Shown in pieces: positions 15,121-20,050 of a stretch of DNA of 20,050 bases. Source of the stretch: a virus. Below the pieces are notes generated by a model. The model was not told where the DNA came from. It was given only the letters and a program-made list of their open reading frames with translations, and did not search any database. Position numbers and translations under genes: made by a program. Numbering within the stretch: the first letter of the stretch is position 1; each line of letters starts with the position of its first letter. Location of the stretch: positions 1-20,050 of IMG/VR virus record IMGVR_UViG_3300035698_002699. One strand, 5' to 3'.

Positions 15121-15891
15121 ATGGGTATCAGGACAAACATCGACCTGTCGTTCCAGGTTGGACGCAACAACGCACTTAGCAACTTGGCGTTTGACGGCGA
15201 CCTTCAGCTGATTCTGGACACGCTTGAGTTTACGTCGGCAGGTACTGCTGCCCTCGATGCCGGCGAAACAAACTACGTGGTCCCTTTCGGCGACGTGGTG
15301 AACGCACGGTTGATCTATGTGGAGTCCACGGGCCCGTTCTCGCTGACGCCAGGGGGCGGTCTTTCCATTGCTGCCCAAGCGGACGGTGCAGGCGGGAGCT
15401 TCGCTACAGGGTTCGTAGGCGGTGAGACCCTGACACTCGAAGTGAACAACGTTGCTGTTCCTGTCGTGTTCGATGTCCTCGACCAGACCCTGGCGCAGGT
15501 CATCAATCGTATCAACAGCGCAGCCGCACTTGCAGGCGTGACCGATGGTGCGGGCGTGCCTGCTACAGTGGCTCGCGACAACGGATCAGGACAGCTTCGC
15601 TTTGTGGCGCCTACAACAGGCATTGCCTCTGAGATTGATATTCAGAGCGGCACGTCCCTGGCTACGCTAGGTCTCACGGCTGCAGTGACGAACGGTACGG
15701 AAGCCACGGCAGGCCAAGCACCGTTGCGGCTGGCTCTACCTAGCTCTGTCAGAGGTGATAACGTTCGCTCGTTCGCGCTCATGACGTTGCAAACAGGCGG
15801 TCTGACTATCAACAACCTCGATCCTGCTAGCGGTATCGAAGTGACCTACGCGGTCTGCGGTGATCTAGTAACTACACCCGTAGGCTGTTAG
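15121..15891 (+). CDS. beta-rich structural protein with FliD/sheath-like insert, 256 residues
   Basis: A strong ribosome site (GAGGAG, about 15110-15115) precedes the ATG. Residues 1-95 (NIDLSFQVGRNNAL, ETNYVVPFGDVVNARLIYVE) and 198-256 (LRLALPSSVRGDNVRSFALMTLQ...EVTYAVCGD) look like two halves of one beta sandwich. Between them, about 100-195, lies a separate module: GETLTLEVNNVAVPVVFD, then DQTLAQVINRINSA, GQLRFVAPTTG and SLATLGLTA. This order is familiar from hook-associated FliD, tail sheath and related adhesive or surface modules. A head decoration or fibre role is inferred. It is the only head-cluster protein here without any KS pair, so it may not be exposed to the prohead interior. 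The gene sits between the portal and MuF genes. Confidence 0.8.
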   Translation: MGIRTNIDLSFQVGRNNALSNLAFDGDLQLILDTLEFTSAGTAALDAGETNYVVPFGDVVNARLIYVESTGPFSLTPGGGLSIAAQADGAGGSFATGFVGGETLTLEVNNVAVPVVFDVLDQTLAQVINRINSAAALAGVTDGAGVPATVARDNGSGQLRFVAPTTGIASEIDIQSGTSLATLGLTAAVTNGTEATAGQAPLRLALPSSVRGDNVRSFALMTLQTGGLTINNLDPASGIEVTYAVCGDLVTTPVGC

Positions 15892-15928
15892 GCGCGCATT
15901 GACGGCGAAAGCCGCGTAAGCTTCGCGC
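15892..15928 (+). promoter_or_regulatory. structured leader of the MuF gene, start codon next to a stem
   Basis: GCGCG (15892-15896), right after the stop codon, can pair with CGCGC (15924-15928), right before the ATG. Inside, CGGC-GAAA-GCCG (15903-15914) forms a hairpin with a GNRA tetraloop. No Shine-Dalgarno sequence is seen in the gap. The fold would place the start codon at the base of a stem, so translation may depend on coupling or on a factor that opens it. Confidence 0.45.
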
Positions 15929-17698
15929 ATGGCTCAAAAGAAAAGAGGAGCGCCTAAAAAGGCATCACTGGTCCGTCCTGCTAAGGGTACGGGCCATGCC
16001 GTTTTGGATGACTCCCTAGATGCAGTAGACATCGCGTATACAGCGACCATCGACAGGATGTTCAAGGAGCTGCTCAAGTATATCAGCAAGGAAATCGTAC
16101 CAGGGGCCAAACTTAGCAAGTCCACGTACCCAACCGACGAGATGATTGCTTTCGCCACGAAGGACGATGGCAAGTTCCCCTCGGACCCTACGCGCGAGCG
16201 GTTCACGCAGCAGATGAGCCTGCTCACCCCTGCACAGCTTGAGACCGTGAAGCAGATTATCAAGGACTACCATGGAGCCTTCGCGGTGGGCGTCCTTGGA
16301 CCCGACTCCATCCCGAGGGCAGAGCTAGAGCGACTAATAAAGGTGGGTATCATTCCGGGAGACCTGGCCTTTGTGTTTCAAGCGGAACCAGGTGAGAGTG
16401 CTCCCCCTTCGATGGCCATCACGGACTTAGCATTTGAGTACGGTAGGCACCGCGGAGATGCTCGCCAGAAAGGCACCTCTGTAGAGCTGGACATGGCGAA
16501 GTTCCTGGAGCACTTGGAAGCGACCCATAACCCGCTGAGCGAGATGGAGCGCAACGCGATGGCCTGGAGTCGCTACAACGCAGGCGAGCACATGCGTAAC
16601 GCAGGTGACCGTTTCGCTAGCAAGGTAGCAACATCCATTCTGGACGAGGACGGCGAGCAACGCAGGCGCTACGTAGGTGTAGTAACTCGCGAGCTGGAGA
16701 CCAACATCGAGAAGCGTGAGAGCTGGCGCAAGCTCGCCAGCGAGATCGGTCACGCAACAGAGGACTGGTCTAGGGATATGCAGCGGCTAGCTGCCACAGA
16801 GACGCAGTTTGCAGTCGAGGAAGGAGCAATGCGGGCGATTGCTAAGGATCGAGACCCAGAAGACATCCGAGTTGCTAAGATTCCGAATGCAGACGCGTGC
16901 AAGACCTGTATCAAGCTCCACCTAACCGCTGGTGCTGGTTCTCCTCCGCGTATCTTCGGAATGAAGGAGCTTCAAGCGAACGGCACGAACGTTGGTAAGA
17001 AGCAGGCAGACTGGCAGGCCACCGTGGGACCCGTACACCCTTGGTGTTTCTGTACCCTTACAGAGGTGCCCGATGGCTGGGCCTTCGATGAGGAAGGGGA
17101 TCTAGTACCTGAGGTACTACTACAGAAGTCAGGCGACCGATTAGACCACGCAGCGCTACGTCTTGCTAAGTCGAGTGCTACTACGATGACGTTTGGCGCT
17201 TCGGTTCCTCGCAAGGGGGTAGTAGCTCGCGTGTCCGATCCGCGGCTACTTGAAGTAGTGGAGCAAGTCATCGCCGAGACCCCTGACGCCATCTTTGACT
17301 CCAAGGTGGGCGTGACTCTGATTACCGTGGACATGCCTCGCGCACAGAACCCGCTACAGGAGCACGACTACGCGTACTGGACTGCCAACGAGATACGGTT
17401 GAACCAGTCCCTGTCTCCGGAAAAAGCAGCACATGTACTCAAGCATGAGCTAGGGCACTCGCTGAATGTCTACCTCATGAACCAGCTGGGCGGACCCGAG
17501 CCCGTGCGGGCGTGGCATGACAAGCTGTGGGCAGTCTCAGAGCCCGAGGGCTTCGTGAGTGCTTACGCGAAAAAGCTTCCCATCGAGAATGCGGCGGAAG
17601 TGTCACGCATGTACCTTTATGAACGAGCGAAGCTCATGGTCAGTTACCCGCTTCAGTTCGCGTTCGTGCACAAGTACTACCGAGGGATTTTCCAGTGA
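15929..17698 (+). CDS. MuF-type head morphogenesis protein fused to a zinc metallopeptidase, 589 residues
   Basis: A minor head protein of the Mu gpF/SPP1 gp7 family, normally bound to the portal and packaged in few copies. LSKS (62-65) lies in the N-terminal part. The MuF domain (about 245-395) shows RLAATETQFAVEEGAMRAI, ADACKTCIKLH with C324 and C327, GKKQADW, and HPWCFC with H370, C373 and C375, a probable zinc site. A linker with LQKS (398-401) and LAKS (412-415) follows. The C-terminal domain (about 425-589) is a predicted zincin: KHELGHSLN with H506, E507 and H510, and SAYAKKLPIENAAE, where E557 or E553 may be the third ligand. Fusion of toxin-like enzymes to MuF is known in temperate phages. 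No ribosome site is seen. Its stop overlaps the next start. Confidence 0.9.
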   Translation: MAQKKRGAPKKASLVRPAKGTGHAVLDDSLDAVDIAYTATIDRMFKELLKYISKEIVPGAKLSKSTYPTDEMIAFATKDDGKFPSDPTRERFTQQMSLLTPAQLETVKQIIKDYHGAFAVGVLGPDSIPRAELERLIKVGIIPGDLAFVFQAEPGESAPPSMAITDLAFEYGRHRGDARQKGTSVELDMAKFLEHLEATHNPLSEMERNAMAWSRYNAGEHMRNAGDRFASKVATSILDEDGEQRRRYVGVVTRELETNIEKRESWRKLASEIGHATEDWSRDMQRLAATETQFAVEEGAMRAIAKDRDPEDIRVAKIPNADACKTCIKLHLTAGAGSPPRIFGMKELQANGTNVGKKQADWQATVGPVHPWCFCTLTEVPDGWAFDEEGDLVPEVLLQKSGDRLDHAALRLAKSSATTMTFGASVPRKGVVARVSDPRLLEVVEQVIAETPDAIFDSKVGVTLITVDMPRAQNPLQEHDYAYWTANEIRLNQSLSPEKAAHVLKHELGHSLNVYLMNQLGGPEPVRAWHDKLWAVSEPEGFVSAYAKKLPIENAAEVSRMYLYERAKLMVSYPLQFAFVHKYYRGIFQ

Positions 17699-18369
17699 AA
17701 GTGAAACTTGTAAAACCCGCACGTGGCGAGGGCTACTCGGTAGAAGCGTACCCGCTAGGCGAGTACATGCCTTACCAGGGTATGCGTATTGCCATTGAGA
17801 GCCCTGCAGGCAGCAAGCGTTACTGGTACGACTCCAACACCAAGGAGAGCGGCGAGACCGTCATGACGTACCCGTACGGGTTCATCATCGGAACCATGGG
17901 CGCTGACGGTGACGAAATCGACTGCTACGTGGGCCCTTACCGTGGCAGCCGTAAGGTGTTCATCATCAACCAGCGGAAGCTCAAGCGAAAGAACGCATTC
18001 GCCGAGCACAAGGTAATGCTGGGCTTTGAGACCGAGGAACAGGCCCGAGAAGCTTACCTGGGCAACTACAACGAAGTAGGTCCCCAGCTACTAGGCAGCC
18101 TGCGGGAGTGGACCCTTAGCAGGTTCATCAAGTGGGCGTACCGAGGTACTAAGTCCCGTCCAGTCCGTAAATCAGTACCTTACGCCGTGTACCACACTGC
18201 TAGGGACGCACGGTTTGCTAAGTCCCATCTTGCTAACCAATACCCAGAAACGGATCTATTTGACCTGCCATATTCAGAGGTTCCCCAGGAGCTACGTAAA
18301 GCTGGACACCCTACAGAAGGCTGGTACTTGCTAGGTCCCAAGCCGCTCCGACTAGAAGTGGGGCGCTAG
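17695..18369 (+). CDS. inorganic pyrophosphatase-like protein, 224 residues
   Basis: Residues 71-77 read DGDEIDC, an exact match to the soluble inorganic pyrophosphatase signature D-[SGDN]-D-[PE]-[LIVMF]-D-[LIVMGAC], with D71, D73 and D76 as likely metal ligands. The surrounding YPYGFIIGTMGADGDEIDCY, then YVGP and VFIINQRKL, fits a short phage-type pyrophosphatase domain (InPase) known from polyvalent proteins. It continues with FAEHKVMLGFETEEQAREAYLGNY and ends near residue 150. The known enzyme family hydrolyses pyrophosphate to phosphate. VRKS (157-160) and FAKS (174-177) separate this domain from a 50-residue C-terminal part of unknown role. GTG overlaps the preceding TGA by four bases, with GAGGG eight bases upstream. 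The true substrate is not proven. Confidence 0.8.
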   Translation: MKVKLVKPARGEGYSVEAYPLGEYMPYQGMRIAIESPAGSKRYWYDSNTKESGETVMTYPYGFIIGTMGADGDEIDCYVGPYRGSRKVFIINQRKLKRKNAFAEHKVMLGFETEEQAREAYLGNYNEVGPQLLGSLREWTLSRFIKWAYRGTKSRPVRKSVPYAVYHTARDARFAKSHLANQYPETDLFDLPYSEVPQELRKAGHPTEGWYLLGPKPLRLEVGR

Positions 18370-18588
18370 GTGGGTTGTCCACACTGCGGCGCGAACGTAT
18401 TTCGGCCAAATGCTAACGGTAGTAAAATCAAGGCTAGAACCAAGATCTTAGTACTTCACAAATCTGGCGAGGTTGAGATCAACTGCAGCGACTGCGGAAA
18501 AGGTGTGCTTTTACCGCTGACTATCGACAACGGAAGTTTGGAGTTGAAGAAGGCCAGGGAGCCGAAATACCTAGTTCCGAAACCTTGA
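18370..18588 (+). CDS. small zinc-ribbon protein, Com-like, 72 residues
   Basis: Two Cys pairs, CPHC (3-6) and CSDC (about 39-42), with GEVEINCSDCGKGVLLP, form a zinc ribbon. The second half recalls the Com protein of phage Mu, which binds an RNA stem-loop and switches on translation of mom. Similarity is limited to this pattern, so a regulator of translation is only a suggestion; a general nucleic-acid-binding role is as likely. The GTG start follows the previous TAG with no gap, so it is translationally coupled. The TTGACA of a candidate promoter overlaps its stop codon. Confidence 0.75.
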   Translation: MGCPHCGANVFRPNANGSKIKARTKILVLHKSGEVEINCSDCGKGVLLPLTIDNGSLELKKAREPKYLVPKP

Positions 18589-18616
18589 CAGCAGTTTAGG
18601 GCCACGGTCATATCTA
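18585..18616 (+). promoter_or_regulatory. candidate promoter before the protease gene
   Basis: A perfect TTGACA (18585-18590) overlaps the stop of the zinc-ribbon gene. Possible -10 elements are TCATAT (18608-18613, 17-base spacing, three of six matches) or TATCTA (18611-18616, 20-base spacing). The box is good but the -10 is not, so the assignment is tentative. Confidence 0.35.
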
Positions 18617-18647
18617 TACCGAGGCCTAGTCAACTTAGTGACTTTTG

Positions 18648-18684
18648 AGGCGGGAATCCCAGGAATGGGGTCCTCGCCTTTTTT
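18648..18684 (+). terminator. intrinsic terminator or attenuator before the protease gene
   Basis: AGGCGGG (18648-18654) pairs with CCTCGCCT (one G-T pair), and an inner CCC/GGG stem closes around AGGAAT. A run of six T bases (18679-18684) follows directly. This is a good Rho-independent terminator shape and ends only 14 bases before the ATG of the next gene. It probably ends or reduces transcription from the upstream operon, or attenuates transcripts started at the candidate promoter. Confidence 0.7.
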
Positions 18685-18698
18685 CGTTTCTGGAACCC

Positions 18699-19427
18699 AT
18701 GGACAACTTTTCCTTCGATTTTGCGTTTGAAACCTTCGAGAAATCGGAAGCGACGGGGCGTGAGCGCCGTATTGGTGGGATTGTTTCCACAGGTCACCTG
18801 GATAAGCAGCAAGAGCGCTTGATCCAGGAAGGCTTGGACTTCGGTCCATTCCTCAAGTCGGGCTGGTTCAATGACAACCATCTCAAGGCAACAGGTAAGG
18901 CCGTGGGCGAGCCTGAGATGGCGGAGATGCGGACTCTCGCCGACGGCACTAAGGGCTGGTACGTCGAGGGCTACCTGTACTCAGACCATGGTCCTGCCGA
19001 TGAAATCTGGTCCATGGCCAAGAGCCTGGAGCGGTCTGGTAGCGCTAGGCGCCTAGGCTTCAGCGTTGAGGGCCAGATCACTGAGCGCGATAGGGGCGAC
19101 GCCTCGACTGTCCGGAAAGCCATTGTCCGGGAAGTAGCGGTCACTCGCTGTCCTGTGAACGGGGAAACGCGCCTCGACACGCTGGCTAAGTCTTTGTCTG
19201 TAGGCTCTGGAGCGGCCCCTAATGGGACCCCAGGCGATGCTAGCCCCCTCATGCGCGAGTCCCTCGAAGGGATCGACGCTGAGGAAGAGAAACGTCGGAA
19301 GAAGAAAAAGAACCGACTTACTAAGAGCGAGGCTGTGGCCTTTCTCATGACTCGGGACCCACGGGTTACCGAGGAGTTTGCAACTCGGATTATCGAGTTC
19401 ACAGAGCGGCACTACGGCGTCGCGTGA
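18699..19427 (+). CDS. prohead protease, XkdF-like (Peptidase S78-type), 242 residues
   Basis: A serine protease expected to act inside the prohead on scaffold and capsid precursors. The core matches XkdF-type proteins: GRERRIGGIVSTGHLDKQQE, then LDFGPFLKSGWFNDNHLKATGKAVG, LGFSVEG and VREVAVTRCPVNGETRL. H61, S122 and possibly E145 are the candidate catalytic residues. FEKS (13-16) precedes the core, LAKS (162-165) follows it directly, and LTKS (207-210) lies beyond a basic Arg/Lys-rich stretch in the tail, fitting self-removal of both ends. Start ATG 18699 is preferred over TTG 18645, which would place coding sequence inside a terminator hairpin. The ribosome site is weak. A position before the scaffold/capsid gene is standard for this family. 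Confidence 0.85.
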   Translation: MDNFSFDFAFETFEKSEATGRERRIGGIVSTGHLDKQQERLIQEGLDFGPFLKSGWFNDNHLKATGKAVGEPEMAEMRTLADGTKGWYVEGYLYSDHGPADEIWSMAKSLERSGSARRLGFSVEGQITERDRGDASTVRKAIVREVAVTRCPVNGETRLDTLAKSLSVGSGAAPNGTPGDASPLMRESLEGIDAEEEKRRKKKKNRLTKSEAVAFLMTRDPRVTEEFATRIIEFTERHYGVA

Positions 19428-19441
19428 TCAACGGAGAAAAC

Positions 19442-20050
19442 ATGAGTGATAAAAACAAGACCGGGGTCACGGTTGAGAGCATCGACGCTTCTCTACAGGC
19501 CCTCGTAGAAGTAGCGGACGCAACCGACCTGGTGAAAGCCTATGGCGGCGTTTCCATCGACAGGAACGGCCACACTGACGAGCGCGGAGCCACTAGCGGT
19601 GGTTACGCCGAAGCTGGTGACATGGGCGGTATCGACAAGATGATGATCGCCAAGATGAGCGCTTCGCTTATCGACCAAGGCTTCTCAGCTTCCGACATCG
19701 CAGCGTTCATGTCTAAGGACGAGGACGAGGACGAGTACGAGGACGAAGACGAAGAGGAGATGGAAGGAAAGATGAAGGGCAAAAAGCCTGCTTTCCTTGG
19801 GAAGAAGGGCTCCAAGTACGAGTACGAGGACGAGGACGAAGCTGAGAAGAGCCTTGACGCTGCCATGCTCAAGTCCTTCACAGACAACTCTGACATCGCC
19901 GAGGGTTATGACGTCTCGGGCTTTCTCTCCGAGATGGTTGAGACCACTTCCGCTAGCCTTTCGGGCCTTCAGAAGAGCATCAACTCCCACCAGAACAAGC
20001 AGACCAACGTCAACCGACAGATGGCTGCTGCTCTTCATGGTCTCGGCGAG
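19442..20050 (+). CDS. acidic head protein, probable scaffold or capsid precursor, partial (203 residues, no stop in window)
   Basis: ATG 19442 follows GGAG (19433-19436) and the frame stays open to the last base, so the 3' end lies outside the window. The product is very acidic: DEDEDEYEDEDEEE follows FMSK (89-92), and a second block EYEDEDEAEK lies at about 128-137, separated by a Lys/Gly-rich stretch. MLKS (142-145) and LQKS (176-179) follow. The segment after 140 looks helical. A position right behind the prohead protease, high charge and helical content suit a scaffolding protein, or the N-terminal scaffold-like part of a capsid precursor. No conserved capsid fold is visible in the part seen. 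Confidence 0.75.
   Translation, partial: MSDKNKTGVTVESIDASLQALVEVADATDLVKAYGGVSIDRNGHTDERGATSGGYAEAGDMGGIDKMMIAKMSASLIDQGFSASDIAAFMSKDEDEDEYEDEDEEEMEGKMKGKKPAFLGKKGSKYEYEDEDEAEKSLDAAMLKSFTDNSDIAEGYDVSGFLSEMVETTSASLSGLQKSINSHQNKQTNVNRQMAAALHGLGE

Noticed and set aside
18645-18698. TTG 18645 as start of the protease gene
   Set aside because: The added residues would be encoded inside a terminator hairpin and T-run, and they match nothing in XkdF-like proteins. ATG 18699 is used.
18849-18860. FLKS and MAKS in the protease core as cleavage sites
   Set aside because: FLKS lies in the conserved segment before the catalytic His, and MAKS in a predicted core helix. Cutting there would destroy the enzyme, so they are probably chance or structural.
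1-20050. tRNA genes, CRISPR arrays, insertion sequences or attachment sites
   Set aside because: No cloverleaf, regular spaced repeat, transposase gene or flanking duplication was found by eye on either strand.

Overview
The window looks like part of the genome of a tailed double-stranded DNA bacteriophage or prophage (Caudoviricetes), covering the DNA-packaging and head-building module. All convincing genes are on the + strand. They are closely packed, often with stop-start contacts or a 4-base overlap. A large terminase subunit, portal protein, MuF-type head protein and XkdF-like prohead protease can be recognised. The host cannot be named from this sequence. The DNA is moderately GC-rich and the tetramer CTAG is common, which argues against an enterobacterial host. 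No tRNA, rRNA, CRISPR array or insertion sequence was seen.

Layout. Positions 1-1567 hold an uncertain gene end, a candidate promoter, a 101-residue protein of unknown function, a short coding-like stretch with no normal start, a 232-residue protein with a signal peptide, and a 67-residue Cys/His protein joined directly to the terminase gene. Positions 1568-4420 encode the large terminase, split in its ATP-binding loop by a 400-residue intein with a LAGLIDADG endonuclease. A small structural-type protein follows at 4514-4927. Positions 5034-11933 encode one 2299-residue multidomain protein of the 'polyvalent' kind. It has a beta-type module present three times, two copies of a DUF5710-like motif and a HEWGH zinc metallopeptidase domain. 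Next come a 496-residue unknown protein, the portal, a beta-rich protein with a FliD/sheath-like insert, a MuF protein fused to a second zinc metallopeptidase (HELGH), a pyrophosphatase-signature protein and a Com-like zinc ribbon. A short gap with a candidate promoter and an intrinsic terminator separates these from the XkdF-like protease and an acidic protein that runs off the window, probably a scaffold or capsid precursor.

How the parts may work together. The terminase and portal package DNA, and the MuF protein is probably a minor head component. The most striking signal is a short motif, hydrophobic-x-Lys-Ser, which recurs in nearly every protein from 4514 to the end, is spelled with different codons, and often sits at domain borders. 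HK97 capsid maturation cuts between Lys103 and Ser104, and T4 uses a hydrophobic-x-Glu motif. The motif is therefore a candidate recognition site for the XkdF-like protease encoded here. If so, the giant protein and the MuF-peptidase fusion would be cargo precursors cut into separate effectors inside the prohead. That is inference; the motif itself and its placement are directly visible.
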